A stretch of DNA of 64,000 nucleotides from Oscillospiraceae bacterium (GTDB lineage Bacteria; Bacillota; Clostridia; Oscillospirales; Ruminococcaceae), in NCBI GenBank assembly GCA_004555865.1, contig SFJO01000001.1, forward strand, positions 132,813 to 196,812. The letters run 5' to 3'. The notes under the pieces were generated by a model. The model saw nothing but the letters and a program-made list of their open reading frames with translations. It ran no database searches and was not told where the DNA came from. The position numbers and the translations under genes were made by a program. Within the stretch, counting starts at the first letter, position 1; each line of letters opens with the position of its first letter. Positions 25,418 to 34,644 of the stretch are shown here, in pieces.

Positions 25418-25446
25418 GGTATAACAGATAGGGCGCACGATTGCAA
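25418..25446 (-). promoter_or_regulatory. Promoter of the CorC-like gene
   Basis: On the minus strand TTGCAA (25446-25441) and TATACC (25423-25418) are separated by 17 bases; a short imperfect palindrome (ATAGCATATTGCTAT at 25401-25415) sits at the start point. The rest of 25283-25635 shows no gene. Confidence 0.5.
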
Positions 25447-25635
25447 GAACCTTTTTGTAAATTTGTGGTGATATGCGGGCAAAATTCAACCTTTGTTTCC
25501 CTGCCGCACACCGCAAACGCCGCTTCAAGCCGGGGAAATCTCCTGCAAAACGGCAGGGCCGCCGAGCGGCGTGGTGCTTCACGCCCGGCCCGGCGGCCCT
25601 GTGCGGTTCAAACCTCAACGCGGTTCAGGCGCGTT

Positions 25636-27537
25636 TCAGTTCTCCTTGTTCTTGATCTCGTCCAGAATCTGAGCCACAAACTCGTCGGCGCTCATGGTGC
25701 CGCCCTTGCCCTCTTTGCGGGCGCGGACGGAAACGGTGCCGTTCTCCATTTCCTTGTCGCCCACCACCAGCATGTAGGGAATCTTCTGCAGTTGGGCTTC
25801 GCGGATCTTGTAGTTCATCTTCTCGCTGCGGTAGTCGGCCTCGCTGCGCACGCCGGCCTCATCCAGCTTGGCTTTCAGCTGGCGGGCATACTCGTGGGCA
25901 CGCTCAGTGATGGGAATGATCTCCACCTGCACGGGGGTCAGCCAGGTGGGGAACGCGCCGGCAAAGTGCTCGGTCAGGATGCCGATGAAGCGCTCGATGC
26001 TGCCGAACACCACGCGGTGAATCATCACGGGGCAGTGCTTCTGGCCGTCCTCGCCGGTGTACTCCAAGTTAAAGCGGCCGGGCAGCTGATAGTCCAGCTG
26101 AATGGTGCCGCACTGCCAAGTACGGCCCAGAGAATCCTGAATATGGAAGTCCAGCTTGGGGCCGTAGAAGGCGCCGTCGCCGGGGTTCACCTCGTAGGTC
26201 TTGCCGATGCTGGTAATGGCGTCCGCCAAAGCGGCGGTGGCAATGTCCCAGTCCTCTTTGGAGCCGATGTGATCATCGGGCATGGTGCTCAGCTCAATCT
26301 TATAGGGCAGCTTGAACAGGCTGTACACCTCGTCAAACAGCTGGGCAATGCGCACCACCTCGTCCTTGATCTGATCTTTGCCCAGCAGGATGTGGGCATC
26401 GTCCTGGGTGAAGCAGCGCACGCGGAACATACCGTGCAGCGCGCCGCTCAGCTCATGGCGGTGCACCAGGCCCAGCTCGCCGTAGCGCAGGGGCAGGTCG
26501 CGGTAGGAGTGGGGCTCCATCTCGTACACCAGAATGCTGCCGGGGCAGTTCATGGGCTTGATGGCGAAGTCCTCACCGTCAATGACGGTGGTGTACATAT
26601 TCTCCTTGTAGTGATCCCAATGGCCGGAGGTCTCCCACAGGGTGCGCTTCATGATCTGGGGGGTGGAAATCTCCAGATAATCCCACTTCTTGTGAACCTC
26701 ACGCCAGTAGTCGATCAGGGTGTTCTTCAGCACCATGCCCTTGGGCAGGTAGAAGGGGAAGCCGGGGGCTTCATCCCGGAAGGCGAACAGGCCCAGCTCT
26801 TTGCCCAGCTTGCGGTGGTCACGCTTGGCGGCCTCTTCCAGCATCTTCAGGTGCTCTTCCAGCATACTGGCCTTGGGGAAGGCAATGCCGTACAGACGGT
26901 CCAGGCTGTCGCGGCTGGCGTCGGCGCGCCAGTAGGCGGCGGCCACCTTGGTCAGCTTCACGGCCTTCAGCATACCGGTGCTCATCAGGTGAGGGCCGGC
27001 GCACAGGTCGGTGAAGTCGCCCTGAGTGTAGATGCTCAGCTCCCAGCCCTTGGCGGCATACTCTTCCATCAGCTCCAGCTTGTAATCCTGGCCGGCAAAG
27101 ATCTCGCGGCCCTCTTCCACGGTGATGGTGCGGCGCACGATGGGCTCATCGGCCTTCACCAGCTTCTTCATCTCCGTCTCAATGGCCTCGAAGTCGGCAG
27201 TGGACAGCGAGCGGCCCACCTTAATATCATAGTACCAGCCGTTCTCCAGGGCGGGGCCGATGCCGAACTTCGCCTCGGGGAACAGGTGCTGCACGGCCTG
27301 AGCCATCACATGGGCGGCGGTGTGCCAGAAGGCGTGCTTGCCGTCGGGGTCGTCAAACGTGAGGATCTCCAGGCTGCAATCCTTGGTCAGCGGGGTGCGC
27401 AGGTCGCACACTTCGCCGTCAATGCGGGCGGCGCAGGCGCTCTTATACAGGCCCATGCCAATGCTCTTGGCAACTTCGGCCGCGGTAACGCCCGCTTCCA
27501 GCTCTTTCACGTTGCCTTTCAAGTCAACTTTGATCAT
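25636..27537 (-). CDS. thrS: Threonine--tRNA ligase
   Basis: The protein has 633 residues: an N-terminal TGS domain (about 1-62), the second additional (editing) domain with HTAAHVMAQAVQHLFP and HLMSTGMLKAVK, the class II catalytic core including RELPLRYGELG-like sequence, FRVRCFTQDDAHIL and GAFYGPKLDF, and a C-terminal anticodon-binding domain. The start was set at ATG 27537 because AGGAGG lies eight bases upstream, whereas the in-frame ATG at 27543 is only two bases from it. The gene is preceded by a Thr-specific T-box. It is a housekeeping enzyme with no anomalies. Confidence 0.97.
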   Translation of the reverse strand: MIKVDLKGNVKELEAGVTAAEVAKSIGMGLYKSACAARIDGEVCDLRTPLTKDCSLEILTFDDPDGKHAFWHTAAHVMAQAVQHLFPEAKFGIGPALENGWYYDIKVGRSLSTADFEAIETEMKKLVKADEPIVRRTITVEEGREIFAGQDYKLELMEEYAAKGWELSIYTQGDFTDLCAGPHLMSTGMLKAVKLTKVAAAYWRADASRDSLDRLYGIAFPKASMLEEHLKMLEEAAKRDHRKLGKELGLFAFRDEAPGFPFYLPKGMVLKNTLIDYWREVHKKWDYLEISTPQIMKRTLWETSGHWDHYKENMYTTVIDGEDFAIKPMNCPGSILVYEMEPHSYRDLPLRYGELGLVHRHELSGALHGMFRVRCFTQDDAHILLGKDQIKDEVVRIAQLFDEVYSLFKLPYKIELSTMPDDHIGSKEDWDIATAALADAITSIGKTYEVNPGDGAFYGPKLDFHIQDSLGRTWQCGTIQLDYQLPGRFNLEYTGEDGQKHCPVMIHRVVFGSIERFIGILTEHFAGAFPTWLTPVQVEIIPITERAHEYARQLKAKLDEAGVRSEADYRSEKMNYKIREAQLQKIPYMLVVGDKEMENGTVSVRARKEGKGGTMSADEFVAQILDEIKNKEN

Positions 27538-27576
27538 ATCCATACCCTCCTGCCGGGTGTTTTGCCCCGGCCTCTA

Positions 27577-27882
27577 AAAGAAAAGCGCCCCATCCCGCCT
27601 GTTTGATACAGTCACGGGATGAAGCGATGAATGCTCCACGGTTCCACCCGAATTGCGCCGCACAAAAGCGGCACCGCTCGAACGGCTGTAACGGGCCTGC
27701 CCGGCGGGGGTTCGCCCCCGCGCTCAGCGGTGGTAGGCGTGGCGGGCTTCCCGGGCCGCTCGCAGCACGCCGTGTATCCGGCGGCGGCCCTCTCTGCATG
27801 GGAAGCACAGACATCCGCGCCCATGTCCGCCTCAACACTTTTGCGGAATGGACCTCAAAAACAGCCTCGGCTGCTTTTGATA
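27577..27882 (-). promoter_or_regulatory. T-box riboswitch leader of thrS (specifier ACC)
   Basis: The minus strand shows the T-box sequence TGGAACCGTG (27646-27637) and a terminator stem at 27626-27585 followed by a U-rich run to 27577. Stem I features include GCAGAGAGGG near 27800 and a candidate specifier ACC followed by A at 27734-27732. ACC is a Thr codon, which agrees with the downstream thrS. The specifier assignment is by position and context, since several ACC triplets overlap there. Confidence 0.9.
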
Positions 27883-27888
27883 TTCCCT

Positions 27889-27917
27889 ATCATAGCCACC
27901 TGGGCGGCGCAAGTCAA
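27889..27917 (-). promoter_or_regulatory. Promoter of the thrS T-box transcript
   Basis: On the minus strand TTGACT (27917-27912) and TATGAT (27894-27889) have a 17-base spacer. Confidence 0.75.
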
Positions 27918-27989
27918 GGGGCTGGCAAAGTTTTTTCACAACTTTTTGCGTTTCAGCGCAGGCAGCGGCCCGGTGCCTGCACATCCGCC

Positions 27990-28018
27990 TTGACATCAGG
28001 CCCCGTTTCTACTACAAT
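27990..28018 (+). promoter_or_regulatory. Promoter and long leader of rny
   Basis: A perfect TTGACA (27990-27995), 17 bases, then TACAAT (28013-28018) drive a transcript starting near 28025. The rny start is at 28355, so the leader is about 330 bases. Near its 5' end (about 28040-28070) GCGGCAGGG can pair with GCCCCGC followed by five Ts, a possible early terminator or attenuator. The rest of the leader has no recognised motif. Confidence 0.55.
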
Positions 28019-28354
28019 AATATACGGTAGATTAGATGATCTGCGGCAGGGTTTTTGCCCCGCTTTTTGATGTTTTTGCTGCCTGGGTCCCCCTTGACCC
28101 GGCTTTTTATATACCCCGCTTCCCGGTATGCTTGTGTGGCCGGGCAAACCTCTTTGTCTGCAAAACGCTGTGCCTCCCCCCGCATCGGGGCTCAGGTCAG
28201 CGCTTGTTTTTGCGGGCCAATGCAGGGGCCACGTTCTGCGCCATACCACAACCCATCAAAAAGGCGTTCCGTTTCCCATACGGCGTACACTGCCGGCACA
28301 TCATCTCTTCGTGAATATGTTTTGAAGAAATTGTAATTCGAGGAGTGAATCAAC

Positions 28355-29911
28355 TTGACACTGACCATCGTACAGGTGGTGGTGGCAATCGTTGTCTGTG
28401 CTGCGCTGGTGTGCGCCAGTTTTGTTGCTGGGTCCACCTATCGCCGCAAGACCGCTGAGGCCAAGATCGGCAGCGCCGAAGAAGAGGCCATGCGCATTGT
28501 GAACGAAGCCATCAAAACCGCTGAACAGAAACGCAAGGAAGCCATTGTGGAAGCCAAGGACGAGGCGTTTCGCCTGAAGTCCGAGGCCGACAAGGAGATC
28601 AAGGAGCGCCGGGCGGACATCTCCCGCCAGGAGCGCCGCATGGACCAGAAGGAAGAAACTCTGGACAAGAAAACCGCCCAGCTGGAACGCCGGGAGGAAG
28701 AAGTAAAGGCCCGGGCCGAGCAGGTGGAAGCCCGCCTGGCCGAGGCCGAAGAGCTGAAGGCTCAGCAGGCCCAGAAGCTGGAAACCATCGCCGGTTTGAC
28801 CGCCGAGGACGCCAAGCAGCTGCTGCTGGCCCGCCTGGACGGTGAGCTGACCCACGAAAAGGCCATGCGCATTTCCGCCTACGAGGCCGGCCTGAAGGAC
28901 GAGATGGACAGCATGGCCCGTGAGATGATCGGCCAGGCCATCGCCCGCTGCGCGGCCGACCATTCCAGCGAAGCCACCGTGAGCGTGGTGCCGCTGCCCA
29001 GCGATGAGATGAAGGGCCGCATCATCGGCCGCGAGGGCCGGAACATCCGCGCCCTGGAAACCGCCACCGGCGTGGATCTCATCATCGACGATACCCCCGA
29101 AGCCATCACCCTCTCCAGCTTTGACCAGACCCGCCGCGAGGTGGCCCGTATGGCGCTGGAGAAGCTCATCGGCGACGGCCGCATTCATCCCGCCCGCATT
29201 GAGGAAACGGTGGAGAAGTGCCGCCGCGAACTGGAAGTGAGCATGAAGCGGGAAGGCGAGCGCGCTGTGATGGAAGTTGGCCTGCACGGCATTCACCCCG
29301 ACCTGGTGAAGCTGCTGGGCCGTTTGAAGTACCGCACCAGCTTCGGCCAGAACGTGCTGAACCACAGCCTGGAGGTGGCCTGGCTGAGCGGTCTGCTGGC
29401 CGGTGAGATGGGCGTAAACGTCACCCAGGCCCGCCGCGCCGGCCTGCTGCACGACATCGGCAAGGCTCTGGACCATGAGATCGAGGGCAGCCACGTGCAG
29501 ATCGGCGTTGAAATCGCCCGCAAGTACAAAGAGAACCCTGCCATCATCCACGCCATTGAGGCCCACCATGGCGACGTGGAGCCCAAGACGCCTCTGGCCT
29601 TCATCGTGATGGCCGCCGATGCCATCAGCGCCGCCCGCCCGGGCGCCCGCCGTGAAAACATGGAGAGCTACATCAAGCGGCTGGAGAACCTGGAAGACCT
29701 GAGCTGCAGCTTTGAGGGCGTGGAAAGCGCCTTTGCCGTGCAGGCTGGCCGCGAGGTGCGCATTATGGTAAAGCCGGACGCCGTGAACGACGACCAGCTG
29801 GTTCTGCTGGCCCGCGCCATCACCAAGAAGATCGAGGAAGAGCTGGATTACCCCGGCCAGATCAAGGTGAATGTGATCCGCGAGAGCCGCGCTGTGGAAT
29901 ACGCGAAATAA
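28355..29911 (+). CDS. rny: Ribonuclease Y
   Basis: The protein has 518 residues. An N-terminal membrane anchor ([19 protein letters not shown]) is followed by a long highly charged coiled coil (about 30-170), a KH domain with [15 protein letters not shown], and an HD domain with [12 protein letters not shown] and AHHGDVEP, ending in a conserved C-terminal domain ([13 protein letters not shown]). It is the membrane-bound endoribonuclease that starts mRNA decay in Firmicutes. The start is a TTG at 28355 with AGGAG nine bases upstream; no ATG is nearby. It is expressed alone from a promoter with a long leader. Confidence 0.96.
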   Translation: MTLTIVQVVVAIVVCAALVCASFVAGSTYRRKTAEAKIGSAEEEAMRIVNEAIKTAEQKRKEAIVEAKDEAFRLKSEADKEIKERRADISRQERRMDQKEETLDKKTAQLERREEEVKARAEQVEARLAEAEELKAQQAQKLETIAGLTAEDAKQLLLARLDGELTHEKAMRISAYEAGLKDEMDSMAREMIGQAIARCAADHSSEATVSVVPLPSDEMKGRIIGREGRNIRALETATGVDLIIDDTPEAITLSSFDQTRREVARMALEKLIGDGRIHPARIEETVEKCRRELEVSMKREGERAVMEVGLHGIHPDLVKLLGRLKYRTSFGQNVLNHSLEVAWLSGLLAGEMGVNVTQARRAGLLHDIGKALDHEIEGSHVQIGVEIARKYKENPAIIHAIEAHHGDVEPKTPLAFIVMAADAISAARPGARRENMESYIKRLENLEDLSCSFEGVESAFAVQAGREVRIMVKPDAVNDDQLVLLARAITKKIEEELDYPGQIKVNVIRESRAVEYAK

Positions 29912-29930
29912 TTCACAGCAAACATGAAGC

Positions 29931-29981
29931 AATCTGCCCCGCCCGGTCGGCCGGTTTCCGGTCTGCATCGGGTGGGGCATT
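29931..29981 (+). terminator. Terminator of rny
   Basis: The arms TGCCCCGCCCG (about 29935-29945) and CGGGTGGGGCA (about 29969-29979) enclose an inner GGCCGG/CCGG helix and are followed by TTGTGTTTTG. Confidence 0.7.
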
Positions 29982-30139
29982 GTGTTTTGTGGGGGGCAGC
30001 GTTTTCCACACTGCCGTCCCGCTTTTGTGGAAAACCTGCTTGTTCTCTTCGCCGCCGCATCCCAAAATCATACTGAGTTTTTCGCAACGCCTGGGCCTTG
30101 CAGGTTTTAACCGGCACGCCCAACGCCCCAGGAGGTTTT

Positions 30140-31087
30140 ATGAACTTTGCCAGCATGGATTACTTCATCATGGTTGCCCGTGAAAAAAGCTTTACCAAGG
30201 CAGCCCAGCGCCTGTACATCACCCAGCAGACGCTCAGCGCCCACATTGCCTCCATTGAAAAAGAACTGGGCTGTTCTCTGTTTGTGCGCCATGTGCCCCT
30301 GGAATTGACCTATGCCGGGCAGGTGTTTTTGAAGTATGCCCTGGATTTTCAAAAGCGCCACCGCAGCATGGAACAGGAATTTAACGACATTGCCCACCGC
30401 CAGCAGGGCCGCCTGCGCATTGGCATTGCCTACACCCGCGGCCATGCCCTGATGCCCCAGCTGATCACCGAGTTTCAGAACCAGTACCCCCGGATGCAGG
30501 TGCATCTGCTGGAGGCCAGCAACAACACCCTGCACAAAATGCTGCTGGATGGTGAGCTGGACCTGGCCATTGCCTATTTTCCGGAGCACATTGCCGGCCT
30601 GGAGCTGGAGGATTTCTACCGGGAAGAGATCGTACTTCTGGCAGCCCGCAGCCTGCTGGATGAAATTTACGGCGACAAAGCCGATGAGGTCATCCGCCAG
30701 GTGCGGGAGAGCGGCGACGTCTCCCTTCTGGGCGAGTGCCCGTTTTTGCTGAACGGCTTGAACGACGTGGCCGGCCAGCTCAGCCGCCGCCTGTTCGATG
30801 CAGTCGGCCTGAACCCCAATGTTCGGGCGCAGTCCAAAAACATTGAGACGCTGCTGGGCCTGTGCGTGCGGGGCGTCGGGGCCACCTTCAGCCCGGACAC
30901 CTTGCTCCAGACGGCCCTGCCCCCGGAGCAGCTGAAGGGGCTGGAAGTGTTCCACCTGAGCGGCAGCAGCAGCTACAACATCTGCTTTGGCTACCGCAGC
31001 CAGACCTACCAGTGGAGCATGATTCAAAGCTTCATCCAGGTCGCCCGCGCCATGTGGGGCGACCTGGGCAAACAGCCCCAGGCCTGA
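30140..31087 (+). CDS. LysR family transcriptional regulator
   Basis: This 315-residue protein has a classic N-terminal LysR helix-turn-helix (SFTKAAQRLYITQQTLSAHI, then IEKELGCSLFVR) and a periplasmic-binding-like effector domain (LRIGIAYTRGHALMPQLITE onward). The effector is unknown. The start at 30140 follows GGAGG. Unlike most LysR regulators it has no divergent target gene: upstream is the rny terminator and downstream is a convergent PRTase-like gene, so its targets are probably elsewhere. Confidence 0.9.
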   Translation: MNFASMDYFIMVAREKSFTKAAQRLYITQQTLSAHIASIEKELGCSLFVRHVPLELTYAGQVFLKYALDFQKRHRSMEQEFNDIAHRQQGRLRIGIAYTRGHALMPQLITEFQNQYPRMQVHLLEASNNTLHKMLLDGELDLAIAYFPEHIAGLELEDFYREEIVLLAARSLLDEIYGDKADEVIRQVRESGDVSLLGECPFLLNGLNDVAGQLSRRLFDAVGLNPNVRAQSKNIETLLGLCVRGVGATFSPDTLLQTALPPEQLKGLEVFHLSGSSSYNICFGYRSQTYQWSMIQSFIQVARAMWGDLGKQPQA

Positions 31088-31130
31088 CCCCGGAGTTGTC
31101 CGCCGGAACCCTTTTCAGGGGCACAGCAAA

Positions 31131-31170
31131 GCCGCCCCGCTGCGTATCACTCGCGGCGGGGCGGCTTTTT
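31131..31170. terminator. Terminator between LysR and PRTase-like genes
   Basis: A 10-bp perfect GC-rich stem, GCCGCCCCGC / GCGGGGCGGC (31131-31165), is followed by five Ts on the plus strand; it probably also serves the convergent minus-strand gene. Confidence 0.8.
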
Positions 31171-31230
31171 GCGTTTTCTTTTGTTTTTATGGGGGCAAAC
31201 ACAGACTTTGACATGCCAACAGGCGCAGAC

Positions 31231-31872
31231 TTACAGCATGGAGTAACCATAGCTGTTCACCAGCGCATCGATCTTGATGCCCTTCCTGCACAGGGGGCAG
31301 TCATGGGCCGAATAGCTGGCGTAGTCCGGCAGGTCGCTCTGGGAATACAGGCTGTTGACCGGAATGCCCTCGGGGCTTTTTTCCATATCGCTGTAAATGG
31401 CCGAGATGCCCACCACTATGCCGCCGTAATACTGCACACATTCCACGCTGCGGGCCATGGTCTTGCCGGTGCTCACCGAGGCCATCAGCACCAGAACGTG
31501 CTTGCCCCGCACCATAGGCTGGATGTTCTCCCGGAAGATAAGCTGGCTGTTCGTGTTGTATTCCGGTTTGATCACGTAGATGGTCTGGTGCGCATTGATG
31601 GACAGAAAGCCCGCCTCGGTCAGGGCCTGCGCCAGGCAGGTGCCGATCACCTCGGTGCCCTCCAGGCACAGAATGGTGTCCACAATGGTGGTGCTCATGT
31701 ATTTTTTCACCAGTTCTTTGGCCACGGCCTGCGCCTCGCTCAAGCGGGTTTTCATGGTGGTCACATCAATATAATAATTGATGTGGCTGTGGTTGGTGGC
31801 AAAGTGACCCGGCGCAATTTTCAGCGCCACATTCCCCTTGCGGATGGGCAGCTTGATCAGGTTCAGTTCCAT
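31231..31872 (-). CDS. Phosphoribosyltransferase-like protein (orotate PRTase-related)
   Basis: The protein has 213 residues with a type I PRTase fold: LCLEGTEVIGTCLAQALTEA supplies the early loop, and HVLVLMASVSTGKT (125-138) occupies the PRPP-binding loop. In active enzymes this loop begins with two acidic residues before the TTG; here they are Met and Ala, while the STGKT part is retained. As far as I recall this MAS-STGKT form is common in a clostridial family annotated as orotate phosphoribosyltransferase. Two cysteines near the C-terminus (HDCPLCRKG) form a zinc-knuckle-like pair. The catalytic function is uncertain. It has its own promoter. Confidence 0.75.
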   Translation of the reverse strand: MELNLIKLPIRKGNVALKIAPGHFATNHSHINYYIDVTTMKTRLSEAQAVAKELVKKYMSTTIVDTILCLEGTEVIGTCLAQALTEAGFLSINAHQTIYVIKPEYNTNSQLIFRENIQPMVRGKHVLVLMASVSTGKTMARSVECVQYYGGIVVGISAIYSDMEKSPEGIPVNSLYSQSDLPDYASYSAHDCPLCRKGIKIDALVNSYGYSML

Positions 31873-31939
31873 GGTTGATCCTCCCTTTGTGTCGGCAGCC
31901 TGCGGCGGCTTTGTGCCCGCTGTCTGCTTTCTTTTTTCT

Positions 31940-31969
31940 ATTATACACCAGTGTTGTGGTCAGTTTCAA
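31940..31969 (-). promoter_or_regulatory. Promoter of the PRTase-like gene
   Basis: On the minus strand TTGAAA (31969-31964), 18 bases, then TATAAT (31945-31940) lie about 70 bases upstream of the start codon. Confidence 0.75.
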
Positions 31970-32108
31970 TAAATTTTGCTTCAAAACCGGCGCATTGTTT
32001 ATGCATTTCTGAAGTCTGCTTGTATTGCGAACCAGGTTCATCCCATGTTTTTCCGTATTTTTGCTAAAACGCCCTACTTTTTCATGCCGCCTACCGCCTG
32101 CTGTACGC

Positions 32109-32165
32109 AAAACAGCCCCCGCAGGCGTGTGCCCAAAGTTCCGGGCGCACGTCTTGCGGGGGCTG
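32109..32165 (-). terminator. Terminator of the histidine operon
   Basis: A long stem of more than 20 bp (arms about 32113-32137 and 32141-32165, outer part CAGCCCCCGCA/TGCGGGGGCTG) is followed on the minus strand by TTTTGCG. Confidence 0.8.
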
Positions 32166-32185
32166 CTGATTCTTCTTGAATGAAA

Positions 32186-33013
32186 TTACAGGGGCTGCTC
32201 CGCAAAACCGTCCTTGGTCAGCACGGCCACCGAGTCAAAGCCTGCCGCCTTGGCGGTGCGCATGGCCTCCTCGTAGCCCCACAGAATGCGGTCGGTGCTG
32301 TGGGCATCGGCCGTGATGATGACCTTACCGCCCAGCTTGCGCCATTCCTCCAGCAGGAAAGACGCGGGGTAGAACTCGTTGCGGAAGCCGCGGGCCACGC
32401 CGCCGGTGTTGATCTCCAGCACCGCACAGTGCTTGATGGCCTGGCGCAGGGCGTTCAGGGCTGCATCCCGGTAGCGGGGGCTGCTCTCGTTAAAGAACTC
32501 GCCCTTGCCGTTCAGCTTTTTGATCAGGTCGAAATGGCCCAGGATGGTGGGCTTTTTCTCCGCCACCTGTGCCACGCTGGCAAAGTAAGCCTCTGCCATT
32601 GCCAGACCATCGCCGCCGAATTCCACATCCACACAGGTGCGCAGGTCGCTCTCACGCCAGTCGATCTCGTAGTATTTGCCGGTCACCGGGCCGCGCAGGT
32701 AATGCACACTGCCGATCCAGTAATCGTAGCCGGTGGGGTCCTCATCCGAGAACTGATCCCACTCAATGCCGCACAGCACATCCATCTTGCCCGCATACTG
32801 GGCCTTCAGGCGGTTGATCTCGCCCTTGTAGCGGGCGGTGCGGCTGGGGCTCATGCAATACTCCAGGTCGCAGGGGGTGTGGCTGTGGCCGGTGAAGCCC
32901 AGGGTGGTCACACCCTGCTTCCAGGCCGCCACGGCCATCTCCTGCAGCGAGCTCTGGCCGTCGCACAGGTTGGAGTGGTTATGGACAGACGAAGTCAGGC
33001 AAAGGTTACTCAT
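32186..33013 (-). CDS. hisJ: Histidinol-phosphatase, PHP family (HisJ/HisK)
   Basis: This 275-residue PHP-fold metallophosphatase has the N-terminal metal motif [10 protein letters not shown] (H11, H13), [25 protein letters not shown] and the C-terminal TADAHST. It removes phosphate from L-histidinol phosphate, the penultimate step of histidine synthesis. Its start codon overlaps the hisIE stop by four bases (ATGA). It is the last gene of the his operon and is followed by a terminator. Position and motifs agree, so the assignment is firm. Confidence 0.93.
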   Translation of the reverse strand: MSNLCLTSSVHNHSNLCDGQSSLQEMAVAAWKQGVTTLGFTGHSHTPCDLEYCMSPSRTARYKGEINRLKAQYAGKMDVLCGIEWDQFSDEDPTGYDYWIGSVHYLRGPVTGKYYEIDWRESDLRTCVDVEFGGDGLAMAEAYFASVAQVAEKKPTILGHFDLIKKLNGKGEFFNESSPRYRDAALNALRQAIKHCAVLEINTGGVARGFRNEFYPASFLLEEWRKLGGKVIITADAHSTDRILWGYEEAMRTAKAAGFDSVAVLTKDGFAEQPL

Positions 33014-33654
33014 TGCATTCTCTCCTGTTTCACTTTATGATCGACCACGTGGCGTTTTTCCAGCTCACGGGTAATATCTTCCACCGAAATTCCCAGTTCC
33101 ACCATCAGCACCAGTACATGGTAGCACAGATCACTGATCTCAAACACGGTCTCTTCCTTGTCCCGCTTGCCGCCGGCAATGATGACCTCGGTGCACTCCT
33201 CGCCCACCTTTTTCAGGATCTTTTCCAGGCCCTTATCAAACAGATAGGTGGTGTAGCTGCCCTCTTTGGGGGCGGTCTTGCGGCCCTTGATCAGCTCATA
33301 CAGCCCCTCATAGGTGAACTGCTTCAGTTCCTCGCTCACATACACTGGCTGGAAGAAGCAGCTCTCGGCGCCGGTATGGCAGGCAGGCCCGTCCTTGACC
33401 ACCTCCACCACCAGGGCGTCGGCGTCGCAGTCGGCGGTGATGCTCACCACCCGCTGCACATTGCCGCTGGTTTCGCCCTTGCGCCAGATCTCCTGGCGGC
33501 TGCGGCTCCAGAACACGGTGCGGCCCTCGGCAATGGTCAGGGCCAGGGTCTCCGCGTTCATATAAGCCAGGGTCAGTACCTGCTTGGTGTAGTGATCCTG
33601 CACAATGGCAGGAATCAGGCCCTTTTCGTCAAATTTCAGCTTCAGATTTTCCAT
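33010..33654 (-). CDS. hisIE: Bifunctional phosphoribosyl-AMP cyclohydrolase/phosphoribosyl-ATP diphosphatase
   Basis: This 214-residue fusion has HisI at about 1-110 ([49 protein letters not shown], and the zinc cysteine in PACHTG) and HisE at about 115-214 ([31 protein letters not shown]). It performs steps two and three of histidine synthesis. The start was placed at ATG 33654 because GAGG lies nine bases upstream. A separate promoter in the 214-base gap upstream may boost hisIE and hisJ. Confidence 0.95.
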   Translation of the reverse strand: MENLKLKFDEKGLIPAIVQDHYTKQVLTLAYMNAETLALTIAEGRTVFWSRSRQEIWRKGETSGNVQRVVSITADCDADALVVEVVKDGPACHTGAESCFFQPVYVSEELKQFTYEGLYELIKGRKTAPKEGSYTTYLFDKGLEKILKKVGEECTEVIIAGGKRDKEETVFEISDLCYHVLVLMVELGISVEDITRELEKRHVVDHKVKQERMQ

Positions 33655-33739
33655 CGTTGTGTTCCTCACAAAACGCCTGGCGGCACCGGAACCTCCGCAG
33701 GGCCGAACGGCCGCGCTCCGGCGGTACCGCCATGGTTCA

Positions 33740-33769
33740 AGTATACCATTTTACGCCCCGGAAAAGCAA
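33740..33769 (-). promoter_or_regulatory. Possible internal promoter before hisIE
   Basis: On the minus strand TTGCTT (33769-33764) and TATACT (33745-33740) are spaced by 18 bases within the only large gap (214 bases) of the his operon. Confidence 0.5.
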
Positions 33770-33868
33770 CCACTTCCCGAGGCGCTGCGTACATTTTTGT
33801 CTTTTCTATCAAATTGTCCGAATGCGTTTCCGGAGCCGCGGGCTTTTTCTGCAAATCCGCCCGCCGGG

Positions 33869-34624
33869 TCACAGCCGCATTTCCACGCCCTGCGCCCGCA
33901 GATACTCCTTCAGCGCCCGGATCTCCACCTGCCGGGTGTGGAAGATGCTGGCGGCCAGGCCTGCATCCATGCCCGGATGGCGGAACAGTTCGGCAAAATC
34001 CTCTTTGCAGCCTGCGCCGCCGGAGGCAATGATGGGCACGTTCACCCGCTTGGCCATGGCGTCCAGCATTTCCAGGTCGAAGCCGTTTTTCACGCCGTCG
34101 GTGTCAATGGAGTTCACCACCAGCTCGCCCGCGCCGTTCTTCACGCCCTGCTCGGCCCAATCCAGCGCGTCGATGCCGGTGTTTTCCCGGCCGCCCTTGG
34201 CGAACAGGCAAAATTTTCCGTCCACGCGGCGCACGTCCATGCTCAGCACCACGCACTGGTTGCCGTACTTCTGGGCCGCCGCCGGGATGATGCCCGGATT
34301 GCGAATGGCCCCGGAATTGACGCTTACCTTGTCCGCGCCGCATTTCAGCACCCGATCAAAATCCTCCAGCGTATTGATGCCGCCGCCCACGGTGAGCGGG
34401 ATGAAGATCTCCCCGGCCACCCGGCGCAGAATGTCGGTGAACAGGCCCCGGCCCTCCACGCTGGCGGTAATGTCGTAAAACACCAGCTCGTCGGCCCCGG
34501 CTTGATTGTAATAGCGGGCCATCTCCACCGGGTCAGCCATATCCCGCAGGCCCTGAAAATTCGTGCCTTTCACCACCCGGCCGTCCTTCACGTCCAGGCA
34601 GGGAATGATGCGCTTGGTAATCAT
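33869..34624 (-). CDS. hisF: Imidazole glycerol phosphate synthase subunit HisF
   Basis: This 251-residue beta/alpha barrel starts with ITKRIIPCLDVKDGRVVKG (catalytic Asp in CLDV) and has LTVGGGINTLEDF and VNSGAIRN, the two phosphate-binding regions; the later barrel end reads IIASGGAG. It closes the imidazole ring using ammonia delivered by HisH and releases AICAR. It lies 20 bases after hisA in the operon. Length and motifs are standard. Confidence 0.97.
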   Translation of the reverse strand: MITKRIIPCLDVKDGRVVKGTNFQGLRDMADPVEMARYYNQAGADELVFYDITASVEGRGLFTDILRRVAGEIFIPLTVGGGINTLEDFDRVLKCGADKVSVNSGAIRNPGIIPAAAQKYGNQCVVLSMDVRRVDGKFCLFAKGGRENTGIDALDWAEQGVKNGAGELVVNSIDTDGVKNGFDLEMLDAMAKRVNVPIIASGGAGCKEDFAELFRHPGMDAGLAASIFHTRQVEIRALKEYLRAQGVEMRL

Positions 34625-34644
34625 ACGCTCCTCCTCTCGGTTGG

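Noticed and set aside
25441..27606. A 721-codon open frame antisense to thrS
   Set aside because: It covers the complement of thrS and its composition is that of a shadow frame in GC-rich DNA; no recognisable domain is present.
27603..28070. Plus-strand frames of 120-155 codons opposite the thrS T-box
   Set aside because: They overlap the T-box leader and its promoter; no ribosome site, domain or codon signature supports them.
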